Below are positions 8,615-15,436 of a DNA stretch of 64,000 bases, piece after piece; positions within the stretch are counted from its first letter, which is position 1; the number at the start of each line of letters is the position of its first letter. The DNA is from Catellatospora sp. KI3 (lineage in GTDB: Bacteria; Actinomycetota; Actinomycetes; Mycobacteriales; Micromonosporaceae): assembly GCF_029948125.1 (NCBI RefSeq), contig NZ_JASAMB010000024.1:48626-112625 (forward strand). The letters run 5' to 3'. The notes under the pieces are model-generated. The model was not told the origin of the DNA, did not search any database, and was given only the letters and a program-made list of their open reading frames with translations. The translations under genes and the position numbers were made by a program.

Positions 8615-8630
8615 TAGAGAGCGCTCTCTA
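8615..8630. promoter_or_regulatory. LacI-family-type operator
   Basis: TAGAGAGCGCTCTCTA is a perfect 16-bp palindrome with the central CG step and AGCGCT core typical of LacI/GalR-family sites (compare CebR-type TGGGAGCGCTCCCA). Its position just after the -10 fits repression. No LacI-family gene lies in the window, so the regulator acts from elsewhere. Confidence 0.65.
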
Positions 8631-8719
8631 GCAAGATCGCCGCCTCGTGCCCCCGAGGCGGACCTGTCCCGCCGTGGAACCCCCGCCGCGACCGTCCCCG
8701 CAGAACCGGAGGATCCGTC

Positions 8720-10111
8720 ATGCTCCTCAATGCCCGCACGGGCAGACTTCGACCGCGCACCATCGTGCTCGGTGTCGCCATCACGGCGCTGATCGGCTCA
8801 TTGCTCACCGTCCAGGGGCTGCGTGCCTCCGCCGCCGAGACCCCGCTCTCGCAGGGCCGCCCGGCGACCGCGTCCTCGACCGAGAACGGCGGCACACCCG
8901 CGTCCGCCGCGGTCGACGGCAACACCGGCACCCGGTGGTCGAGCGCGTTCAGCGACCCGCAGTGGCTCCAGGTCGACCTGGGTGCCACCGCCACCATCAC
9001 CAGCGTGGTCATCAACTGGGAGACCGCGTACGCGCGCGACTTCACCGTCCAGACGTCGGCCAACGGCTCCACCTGGACGACGATCCACACCACCGTCAAC
9101 GGCACCGGCGGCGTCCAGACGCTCACCGTCAGCGGCTCCGGCCGGTACGTGCGCCTGAACACCACCCGCCGCGCCACGCAGTACGGCGCGTCACTGTGGG
9201 AGTTCCAGGTCTTCGGCACGGGCGGGGCGCAGCCCAGCCCCAGCACGCCGTCCGGCAGCGGCTGGGTCACGATGGACCAGGCCGCGTGGAACGCCCAGCT
9301 CGCCGAGTTCAACGCGATGGTGATGAACCCCGCGCCCCCGAACGCGGTGCGGGTCTCGGAGTTCAACGCCGCGTGCGTCTACAGCCACTCCCTCAAGGAC
9401 GACCCGATCGTCGCACCGGGGCTGCCCGGCGCGTCGCACATGCACAGCTTCTTCGGCAACCGCAGCACGAACGCCAGCTCCACCACCGCGTCCCTGCGTG
9501 CCAACACCGCGTCGAGCTGCGGCCCGGTGGGCGACCCCTCCTCGTACTGGATCCCCACCCTGTACGAGCGGGGCGTGCCGATCGAGCCGCGCGGCATGAC
9601 CGTGTACTACAGCTCCCGCCTGCCCGACCCGACCAAGACGGTGCCCTTCCCGCAGGGGTTCCGGATGATCGCCGGCGACGCGAAGAAGCAGGCGCCGACC
9701 CCGGCCGGCGCGCCGAACCAGTTCTGGTGCGCCGGACCCGGCGGTGAGATCGGCCGCAGCGCCGACGGCAACTGGCCGATCTGCGCCCCGACCGCCAACC
9801 TCACCTACCAGCTGGTGTTCCAGGACTGCTGGGACGGCATCCATCTGGACAGCCCCGACCACAAGTCGCACGTCTCGTACAACACGGTCGGCGGCAAGTG
9901 CGTCGCGCCGTTCCCCATCGCCATCCCGAACGTCTCCTTCGTCATCGACTACCCCACCCACGGCAGCGCGGACGGCTACACGCTCTCCTCGGGCATGGGC
10001 TCGTCGATCCACGGCGACTCGTTCCTGGTCTGGGACAACGCGGCCATGGGCCACCGGGTGAAGGACTGCATCGTCCAGAAGGCCAAGTGCAACACCGCCG
10101 GTACCTTCTGA
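8720..10111 (+). CDS. Secreted discoidin (F5/8 type C) - DUF1996 protein
   Basis: A 463-residue exported protein. Residues 1-39 form a signal sequence ending near ASAAE. Residues about 42-166 form a discoidin/F5-8C carbohydrate-binding beta-sandwich (PLSQGRPATASSTE..., VDGNTGTRWSS, WLQVDLGATATI, GRYVRLNTT). After a short Pro/Ser linker, residues about 178-463 match DUF1996, with its many cysteines and histidines (ASHMHSFFGN, QDCWDGIHLD, HKSHVSY). DUF1996 occurs in secreted fungal and actinobacterial proteins, often with carbohydrate-binding modules; its chemistry is not settled. The gene has GGAGG 8 bases before ATG and is preceded by a strong promoter with a LacI-type operator, consistent with induction by a sugar. 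Confidence 0.8.
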   Translation: MLLNARTGRLRPRTIVLGVAITALIGSLLTVQGLRASAAETPLSQGRPATASSTENGGTPASAAVDGNTGTRWSSAFSDPQWLQVDLGATATITSVVINWETAYARDFTVQTSANGSTWTTIHTTVNGTGGVQTLTVSGSGRYVRLNTTRRATQYGASLWEFQVFGTGGAQPSPSTPSGSGWVTMDQAAWNAQLAEFNAMVMNPAPPNAVRVSEFNAACVYSHSLKDDPIVAPGLPGASHMHSFFGNRSTNASSTTASLRANTASSCGPVGDPSSYWIPTLYERGVPIEPRGMTVYYSSRLPDPTKTVPFPQGFRMIAGDAKKQAPTPAGAPNQFWCAGPGGEIGRSADGNWPICAPTANLTYQLVFQDCWDGIHLDSPDHKSHVSYNTVGGKCVAPFPIAIPNVSFVIDYPTHGSADGYTLSSGMGSSIHGDSFLVWDNAAMGHRVKDCIVQKAKCNTAGTF

Positions 10112-10129
10112 CCGGCTCCCCGACGGACT

Positions 10130-10165
10130 GACGGGTGACGGCGGTCACGACCGCCGCCACCCGTC
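10130..10165. terminator. Bidirectional terminator hairpin
   Basis: Arms GACGGGTG/CACCCGTC and CGGCGGTC/GACCGCCG pair with one internal A-C mismatch around a 2-base centre. It separates the converging DUF1996 and nucleotidyltransferase genes and touches the stop codon of the latter. Confidence 0.65.
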
Positions 10166-11129
10166 ACGGCATCGGGTCGAGCACCCGGGGCAGCGCGGCG
10201 GCCAGCCGGGCCAGCCAATGCTCGGCGGTGCCGGGCAGGTGGTCCGGCCAGTCGATCTGCCAGCTCCGCACCGCGTCGGGACGCAGTGCGTCGAGACCGG
10301 ACCGCCGCCTGAGCTGATCGTGTACGGGCCGCGGCAGCCGCATGCCGTCGAGTTCGGCCAGCAGCACCGCGTCGTACAGGTCCTTGCCCTTGGCGCCCCG
10401 GTGTGAGTCGTGCTCCAGCCACCGCAGCTTCCAGGCCAGCGACAGTTCGGGACCGGCCGTCCAGAGCGCGGTCGGCGGGCCGCCGTCGGCGCGGGGGATC
10501 TCGATGCGCACCGGCGCGTCCGGGAGCGCTTCGCAGTAGGAGAAGTCGAGCTGGAGCGTTCCGGACAGCTCCTCGAACCGCCACGGCAGGAGCAGGCGCG
10601 CTCCGCCCCCGCCGGCGCCCGCGTCGTCGTAGTAGTAGTCATCGGCGTAGGCGTACCCCCAGCCGCCCGCCTCGGTCGCGCCTTCGGTGTCGAACCACAG
10701 GCCGTGGGGGTCCTGCGGCTGGTGGCGTACGAGGTCCAGCACGTCCGCGTGCGGCTGGGACGCGTCGGAGTCGAGGAAGGCGACCCAGCGGGTCCCCTCG
10801 GGTGGCAGGCGCACCCGTACACCTTTGGTGTCGAAGTCCTCGAACTCCCACAGCTCCTGGCGGATCGCGCCGTGCGCCGCCTCGGCCCAGGTCCGGGCGT
10901 GGTCGAGGCGGTCCAGATACGGGTACGGGAAGTCGCGGTCCAGCGGCACCCCGTCCCGGGGCCGGACCACCCAGTCCAGGTCGCCGGGCTCGCGGGCCTG
11001 TCCACCGACCCAGGCGGCCATCGTGATGCTGCCCCGCAGCAGCAGGCTCTCGCCGACCGGGGACGCGGCCACCAGCGCGATGACATGGTCCATCGCGCGG
11101 CGCTGGGCCGTGCGCCACGCGCCGCTCAC
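10164..11129 (-). CDS. Nucleotidyltransferase, AbiEii/AbiGii-toxin-like
   Basis: A 321-residue protein with a nucleotidyltransferase signature near the N-terminus: the GS of LLLRGSITMAAW, then DLDWVV about 17 residues later, the usual G-S-x-D-x-D arrangement of the DNA polymerase beta fold. The rest resembles the AbiEii/AbiGii toxin-type nucleotidyltransferase family, including the WKLRWLE...KGKDLYDAVLL segment typical of that group. Such proteins transfer NMP to RNA or protein; some are toxins of abortive-infection systems. The start is GTG 11129, which overlaps the stop of the upstream gene as GTGA; the longer open frame upstream is antisense noise. The coupled partner could be an antitoxin or regulator, but it does not resemble AbiEi. 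Confidence 0.65.
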   Translation of the reverse strand: MSGAWRTAQRRAMDHVIALVAASPVGESLLLRGSITMAAWVGGQAREPGDLDWVVRPRDGVPLDRDFPYPYLDRLDHARTWAEAAHGAIRQELWEFEDFDTKGVRVRLPPEGTRWVAFLDSDASQPHADVLDLVRHQPQDPHGLWFDTEGATEAGGWGYAYADDYYYDDAGAGGGGARLLLPWRFEELSGTLQLDFSYCEALPDAPVRIEIPRADGGPPTALWTAGPELSLAWKLRWLEHDSHRGAKGKDLYDAVLLAELDGMRLPRPVHDQLRRRSGLDALRPDAVRSWQIDWPDHLPGTAEHWLARLAAALPRVLDPMP

Positions 11130-11761
11130 GCCGCGGCCCGCTCGTCGATCCAGCCGGCGTCCAGGTCTGGGTTGTCGTCGACGACGACGAACTCGGCCTC
11201 GGCCTCCAGCGCAGCGAAGCCGTCCGCGGTGAGCGCGGCCAGCAGCGCGTCGAGGCGACGGCGGGCCTCGGGCAGGCCGACATCGCGGCAGCGCTGGGTG
11301 ACGAAGCGGTGGTGGCTGCCGTCGGTCAGCACCCGGCGGGCGTTGCGGGACAGGTGGGCGGCGTGCCGCTCGCTGATCGCCCGCGCCCGGTCGACCTGCT
11401 CCGGTCCGGTCAGGACCAGCTTGACGTGGTGTTCGAAGTAGCAGCCGGGCGGCAGCGCGGCGGCCTCGGCGGCCGTCTGCGGCACGTCCGCGTTGAACGG
11501 CGACGCCTCGATCTTCAACCGGGTCACCGCGAACCCGGCTTCGGCCATCTCCGCGACCCAGGCGCGTGCCGCGTCGCGCTGGGCGGTCAGGGTGCCGCGG
11601 CCGCGCACGGTCAGCATGGGCTGGTCGGGGGCCTGGCCGCGGTCGAGCACGATCCGCGCGTACTTGAGCCCGCGCCGCCCGGCCCACGACTCCAGCCGTT
11701 CGTGGCCCCCGCCGGGTGACACGGTCAGATGGGTCTCGAAGTCCCCCGCGAACTCGCGCAT
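11126..11761 (-). CDS. Hypothetical protein with two E-x-H strands, coupled to the nucleotidyltransferase
   Basis: A 211-residue soluble protein I do not recognise. It appears to hold two related halves: one starts FETHLTVSPG and the other YFEHHVKLVL, each with a Glu-x-His on a predicted strand, followed by a helix and an Arg-rich segment. The second half also has SHHRFVTQRC. This could be an internal duplication of a small alpha/beta unit, and the Glu/His pairs could bind a metal or phosphate. ATG 11761 (MREFAGDFETH) is preferred over GTG 11788; GGGAG lies very close upstream. Its stop overlaps the start of the nucleotidyltransferase, so the two act in the same operon. Confidence 0.55.
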   Translation of the reverse strand: MREFAGDFETHLTVSPGGGHERLESWAGRRGLKYARIVLDRGQAPDQPMLTVRGRGTLTAQRDAARAWVAEMAEAGFAVTRLKIEASPFNADVPQTAAEAAALPPGCYFEHHVKLVLTGPEQVDRARAISERHAAHLSRNARRVLTDGSHHRFVTQRCRDVGLPEARRRLDALLAALTADGFAALEAEAEFVVVDDNPDLDAGWIDERAAA

Positions 11762-11861
11762 GCGCTCCCTGCCCCGATCCGGTGCCACCGCGCGTGGCGC
11801 CCGGCCGCGAGACTAGGCGGTGGGTGAGACAGCCCGCCAGCACCCGCGCCCTGGCAGGATC

Positions 11862-11969
11862 TCGGCCGTGGCCAAGCACATCGCGGGCATCCTCGCCAAG
11901 CTCGACCTGCCGCCCGACGCCGACGACCACCGCCGCGTCCTGGCCGTCCTGGCGTACCTGCGTTCCTGA
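11862..11969 (+). pseudogene. Remnant of a LuxR/NarL-type response regulator (HTH C-terminus only)
   Basis: On the plus strand, codons from about 11862 to TGA at 11967-11969 encode AVAKHIAGILAKLDL followed by PPDADDHRRVLAVLAYLRS. This matches the last ~35 residues of the HTH domain of actinobacterial NarL/LuxR response regulators, in which DDHRRVLAVLAYLR is characteristic. Upstream in the same frame the residues (GETARQHPRPGRIS) show no homology to the rest of the HTH, and the receiver domain is absent. A GTG at 11868 could start a 33-residue peptide, but I read this as a decayed 3' end left after deletion or rearrangement. Confidence 0.6.
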
Positions 11970-11984
11970 CCGGCTCGGGGCCGG

Positions 11985-13085
11985 TCAGCCGGTCGGCAGG
12001 TCGAGGTGGAGCCCGAGCCACGCGGCGAGGTCGGCGATCTCCCGGTCGACCGCGGCCGCCATCGCCTTCGAGAACGGCACGTCCTGGTGCACCGCGTCCA
12101 CCCGCAGCACCCCGGCGCGGCGGTCGGCGGTGGCGTCGAGCTTGCCGACCAGCTGGTCGCCGTACAGGATCGGCATGGCCCAGTAGCCCCAGCGGCGTTT
12201 GGCGGCCGGCTTGTACATCTCCAGCTGGTAGTCGAACCCGAACAGGTCGCTCAGCCGCTTGCGGTCGAACACCAGCCGGTCCAGGGGCGACAGCAGCGCG
12301 GCCCGGCCGGTGAAGGGCTGCCCCAGCTGGGCCGGGTCGACCCGCCAGCGGCCGCGCACCCCCTGCACCACCGCCGGCTCGCCGACCTCGGGCCCGTTCG
12401 GCGACTGCCCGGCCTGCCTGGTCACCCGGGCGATGCCCAGGGCGCGCAGTCGGCGTTCGGCCCTGGTCAGCGCAGCTTGCTCGGCGTCGACGACGTCGTC
12501 GTCGGGGTAGATCCGCTCGGCCAGGTCCCACAGGCGTTCGCGGCCGTCGCGCCCGGCCATGGCGACCTCGCCCTTCGCCTCCAGCAGCTCCAGCATCTTC
12601 AGCACGTTGCGGTCGTTGCTCCAGCCGCTGGAGGACCAGGAGACGTCGCACGTGTCGGGCAGCTCGCGCGCCGGCAGCGGGCCGTCGGACCGCAACCGGG
12701 ACAGGACGTCCAGGCGGAAGCCGCGGTTGGCCGCCAGCCAGTCCCGCCGGTGGCGCTGCCAGTCGAGCAGCTCGCCGCGGCCGGGCCAGTCGGCCATGTC
12801 GGCACGGTACAGGGCCAGGTCCTCGGCGTGCCGGATCATGCCCTGCACCTCCAGCAGCGCCTGGTCGCCCAGCGCGGACTCCAGGTGCTGCGGGCGGTAG
12901 GCCGCGCCCAGTCTGCTCCACAGCACCAGGTCCGCGCTCGGGGCGACCGCCGCGGTCTGGTCGGCCTGGACCAGGGTCAGCCTGCGCACCACGTCCAGCA
13001 GGGACGTCGGGCGCGGCTGGTCCAGGAGTTGGGCGCGGACCGCGATGCGTCGCGCTTCGACCTGGGTGAGCTCGTGCGTCGGCAT
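11985..13085 (-). CDS. YcaQ/AlkZ-like winged-helix DNA glycosylase
   Basis: A 366-residue protein of the HTH_42/AlkX-AlkZ family, which unhooks interstrand crosslinks or removes bulky N7-alkylguanine. Near residues 38-44 LVQADQT gives the Q-x-D catalytic motif of the YcaQ-like (broad-specificity) branch, rather than the QxQ motif of AlkZ proteins from antibiotic gene clusters. The C-terminal part contains LSPLDRLVFDRKRLSDLFGFDYQ and a PAAKRRWGYWAMPILYGD block typical of the family. Three winged-helix domains fit the length. The role is inferred as repair of alkylated or crosslinked DNA, perhaps self-protection in a producer of natural products. Confidence 0.8.
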   Translation of the reverse strand: MPTHELTQVEARRIAVRAQLLDQPRPTSLLDVVRRLTLVQADQTAAVAPSADLVLWSRLGAAYRPQHLESALGDQALLEVQGMIRHAEDLALYRADMADWPGRGELLDWQRHRRDWLAANRGFRLDVLSRLRSDGPLPARELPDTCDVSWSSSGWSNDRNVLKMLELLEAKGEVAMAGRDGRERLWDLAERIYPDDDVVDAEQAALTRAERRLRALGIARVTRQAGQSPNGPEVGEPAVVQGVRGRWRVDPAQLGQPFTGRAALLSPLDRLVFDRKRLSDLFGFDYQLEMYKPAAKRRWGYWAMPILYGDQLVGKLDATADRRAGVLRVDAVHQDVPFSKAMAAAVDREIADLAAWLGLHLDLPTG

Positions 13086-13131
13086 GCGGCTGAGCCTAGA
13101 GAGCGCCGCCGACAGCGAGCCGGTGCCGGTC

Positions 13132-13794
13132 TCACCCGGCGCGACGGGCCAGCAGGTACGAGCGGCGGCTCTGGTGCTCCACGCCCGGCTGCGGCGCCCG
13201 GTCCAGCCGGGCGGTGACCTGCAGCCCCGCCCCGGCCAGGGCGGTGGTCTCCGCCACCGGGTCGAGATAGCGGAAGGTGAGGGCGACCGGGTGGCCCCAC
13301 CAGTCGCTCGCCGTCACCTCCTGCCCGGTCCGGACCTCGGCGCTGCTGTTATGGAACGCGACCAGTGCGTGGCCGCCCGGACGCAGGACCCGGGCGAACT
13401 CGGCGTAGGCCGCGGCGCGGCGCGGTTCGTCGAGGTGGATCACCGCGTACAGGCACAGGACGCCCGCCGCGGCGCCGGTGCGCACGGGCAGCGCGGTCAT
13501 GTCCGCCACGGCGTAGGGCAGCGAGGTGGCGGCGCGGGCGACGGCGCACATCCCCGGTGACAGGTCCAGGCCGAACGCGGTGACCCCGCGACCGGCGAGC
13601 CGCCCGGCGGTGTGGCCCGGGCCGCAGCCGACGTCGAGGACGGGTCCGTCGGCGGCGAGTTCGGCGAAGGCGTCCAGCAGCGCCCGGTCGAGCGGCTTAC
13701 CGGCCAGTTCGTAGCTGACCTCGGCGGCATAGCGCTCGGCCACCGCGTCGTAGCTGCGGCGGGTGTCGTCCGTCGGGGTTGACCGGTCCGGCAT
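13132..13794 (-). CDS. Class I SAM-dependent methyltransferase
   Basis: A 220-residue methyltransferase with motif I VLDVGCGPGHTAGRLA (residues about 52-67), an acidic post-I residue (GLDLSPGM), motif II AGVLCLYAVIHL and motif III RVLRPGGHALVAFH. These are hallmarks of the UbiE/Methyltransf_11/25 group, which act on small molecules. The substrate is not identifiable and no partner gene is adjacent. ATG 13794 is the natural start. The upstream 166 bp hold the LPMO promoter on the opposite strand. Confidence 0.8.
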   Translation of the reverse strand: MPDRSTPTDDTRRSYDAVAERYAAEVSYELAGKPLDRALLDAFAELAADGPVLDVGCGPGHTAGRLAGRGVTAFGLDLSPGMCAVARAATSLPYAVADMTALPVRTGAAAGVLCLYAVIHLDEPRRAAAYAEFARVLRPGGHALVAFHNSSAEVRTGQEVTASDWWGHPVALTFRYLDPVAETTALAGAGLQVTARLDRAPQPGVEHQSRRSYLLARRAG

Positions 13795-13862
13795 GGACCG
13801 ATTCTTTCGTACGGCTGAACGTCCGGAAACCAGAAGGCAACCTTATTAATAGGTTAACAACA

Positions 13863-13891
13863 TTTACAGTTGCGTCCGCGCTCCTTATCTT
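13863..13891 (+). promoter_or_regulatory. Promoter of the LPMO gene
   Basis: TTTACA (13863-13868) and TATCTT (13886-13891) are separated by exactly 17 bp inside an unusually A/T-rich patch. This predicts transcription from about 13898. Confidence 0.6.
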
Positions 13892-13900
13892 CCGTTCAGC

Positions 13901-13914
13901 GTGTGTCGACAGAC
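13901..13914. promoter_or_regulatory. Candidate operator at the LPMO transcription start
   Basis: GTGTGTCGACAGAC pairs at 6 of 7 mirrored positions around a GTCGAC centre, at the predicted start of transcription. It does not match the DasR site. The regulator is unknown. Confidence 0.3.
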
Positions 13915-13960
13915 ACATCACCCCGACCGACCCGATCCAACATCCGATCAGGAGAAGTCA

Positions 13961-14734
13961 ATGCGCAGAAGCATCCTCACACCGGTGCTGTCGACCCTCG
14001 CGGTCGTCGCATCGATGCTGGTGGCGACCCCGGCGCACGCACACGGCTACGTGTCGTCGCCGGCCAGCCGCCAGGCGCTGTGCGCCCAGGGCAAGGTCAC
14101 CGGCTGCGGTGACATCGTCTGGGAGCCGCAGAGCGTCGAGGCGCCCAAGGGCTCCATGCAGTGCAACGGCGGTGGCAGCCGCTTCGCCGAACTCAACGAC
14201 AACAGCAAGAACTGGCCCGCCACCCAGGTGACCGACAACGTCACCTTCACCTGGGTCCTCACCGCGCGCCACCGCACCAGCACGTGGGAGTACTTCGTCG
14301 GCGGCACCCGCATCGCGGTCTTCGACGACGGCGGCGCCCAGCCCGGCGCCACCATGACGCACAACGTCAACCTCGGCGGGCGCACCGGCCGGTTCACCGT
14401 GCTGGCCCGCTGGAACGTCTACGACACGATCAACGCGTTCTACTCCTGCGTGGACGTCCAGGTCGGCACCGGGCCCTCCCCGTCGCCGTCCCCGAGCGCC
14501 AGCCCGTCGCCGTCGCCCAGCGCCAGCCCGTCGGCGTCGCCGTCGCCGTCGCGGTCGGCCACGCCGTCCCCGTCGACCAGCCCCACCACCGGCGGCACCT
14601 GGGCCGCCGGCACCACCTACGCCGTCGGCGCCACCGTCACCTACGGCGGGCTCACCTACCGCTGCCGCCAGGGGCACACCGCCATCGCCGGTTGGGAGCC
14701 GCCCAACGTCCCGGCGCTCTGGCAGCTCGTCTGA
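13961..14734 (+). CDS. Secreted lytic polysaccharide monooxygenase (AA10) with CBM5/12
   Basis: A 257-residue exported enzyme. Signal peptide residues 1-27 end in AHA, so the mature protein begins with His28 (HGYVSSPASRQ), as needed for the copper histidine brace of AA10 monooxygenases; the second brace histidine is in ARHRTSTWEYF. Residues about 28-188 are the AA10 domain with paired cysteines. A Pro/Ser-rich linker (about 190-222) leads to a C-terminal CBM5/12 module (TWAAGTTYAVGATVTYGGLTYRC...GWEPPNVPALWQ) that binds chitin or cellulose. The product probably oxidatively cleaves chitin outside the cell. AGGAG lies just before ATG 13961. The gene has a good promoter and ends in a strong hairpin. 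Confidence 0.92.
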   Translation: MRRSILTPVLSTLAVVASMLVATPAHAHGYVSSPASRQALCAQGKVTGCGDIVWEPQSVEAPKGSMQCNGGGSRFAELNDNSKNWPATQVTDNVTFTWVLTARHRTSTWEYFVGGTRIAVFDDGGAQPGATMTHNVNLGGRTGRFTVLARWNVYDTINAFYSCVDVQVGTGPSPSPSPSASPSPSPSASPSASPSPSRSATPSPSTSPTTGGTWAAGTTYAVGATVTYGGLTYRCRQGHTAIAGWEPPNVPALWQLV

Positions 14735-14742
14735 TCAACCCA

Positions 14743-14775
14743 CCGGGTCCGCGCCGATGCTGGGCGCGGACCCGG
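14743..14775 (+). terminator. Terminator of the LPMO gene
   Basis: A perfect 13-bp stem (CCGGGTCCGCGCC at 14743-14755 and its complement) with a 6-base loop lies 8 bases after the stop codon. Confidence 0.7.
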
Positions 14776-14795
14776 CCCCACCGAGGAGCCCGCCC

Positions 14796-15380
14796 ATGAA
14801 GCACCCCGCCCTGCTCGTCGCCGTCGTGCTGCTGCTGACCGGCTGCGCCCCCGACGCCGCCCCGCCCGCCTCCGCCACCCCGCCGGGCAGCCCACCGCCC
14901 GCGGTGTCGGAGACCGGCGGGTTCAACGACACCGACGTGATGTTCGCGCAGATGATGCTGGCCCAGTACCGGCCCGCCGCCGCGCTGCTGGACACGGCCC
15001 GTACCCGCGCCGGCAGCGAGCAGGTCCGGCAGCTGGCCGCGGCCATCGCCGTCACCCAGGCCGACGAGCAGAAGACGATCGAGCAGTGGCTGGTCCGCTG
15101 GGGCAAGCCGACCGCCCCGGCCGCAGACGCCGGAGTGCACGCCGGACACGGCGGACTGCCCGCCGACCCGGCCGCCGAACTCGCGGCGCTGCGGAAAGCG
15201 TCCGACCGCGAGTACGACAAGGTCCTGCTCAACCTGCTGATCGGCCGCCAGCACCAGGCCGTCGAGTACGCCCGGATGGAGCTGTCCTCGGGCACCAACG
15301 CCGCCGCGCTCGCCCTGGCCACCCGGATCGACCAGTCCCGCACCGCCCAGATCTCCATGATGCTCGGCCTGGTCGCCTAG
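14796..15380 (+). CDS. DUF305-type lipoprotein with divergent metal motif
   Basis: A 194-residue lipoprotein: hydrophobic leader ending LLLTGC (lipobox, Cys about residue 17), a Pro/Ala-rich spacer, then two helical halves of the DUF305/ferritin-like fold (DVMFAQMMLAQYRPAAALLDTAR... and LLNLLIGRQHQAVEYARMEL). Canonical DUF305 proteins have M-x-x-H-H in the first helix; here the matching stretch reads AQYRPA, so the His-His pair is lost, while the second helix keeps one His (QHQ). A copper or periplasmic binding role is therefore uncertain. GAGGAG sits 8 bases before ATG 14796. It follows the LPMO, which needs copper, but a terminator separates them. Confidence 0.7.
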   Translation: MKHPALLVAVVLLLTGCAPDAAPPASATPPGSPPPAVSETGGFNDTDVMFAQMMLAQYRPAAALLDTARTRAGSEQVRQLAAAIAVTQADEQKTIEQWLVRWGKPTAPAADAGVHAGHGGLPADPAAELAALRKASDREYDKVLLNLLIGRQHQAVEYARMELSSGTNAAALALATRIDQSRTAQISMMLGLVA

Positions 15381-15392
15381 ACCGCACCGCGG

Positions 15393-15429
15393 GTGCGCCG
15401 TGACCGCGTACCGCGCGGTCACGGCGCAC
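15393..15429. terminator. Bidirectional terminator
   Basis: A perfect 16-bp stem (GTGCGCCGTGACCGCG and its complement) with a 5-base loop lies between the converging DUF305 and MMPL genes. Confidence 0.8.
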
Positions 15430-15436
15430 TGACGTC

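Noticed and set aside
11130..11930. Upstream extension of the nucleotidyltransferase frame to 588 codons
   Set aside because: The extension runs through the coupled partner gene in another frame and has no domain; the GTGA overlap at 11129 gives the natural start.
13901..13914. DasR binding site before the LPMO gene
   Set aside because: The palindrome around GTCGAC does not match the DasR consensus; kept only as an unidentified candidate operator.
14476..14580. CCGTCGCCG-like repeats
   Set aside because: They encode the Pro/Ser linker of the LPMO; low-complexity coding sequence, not a DNA repeat element.
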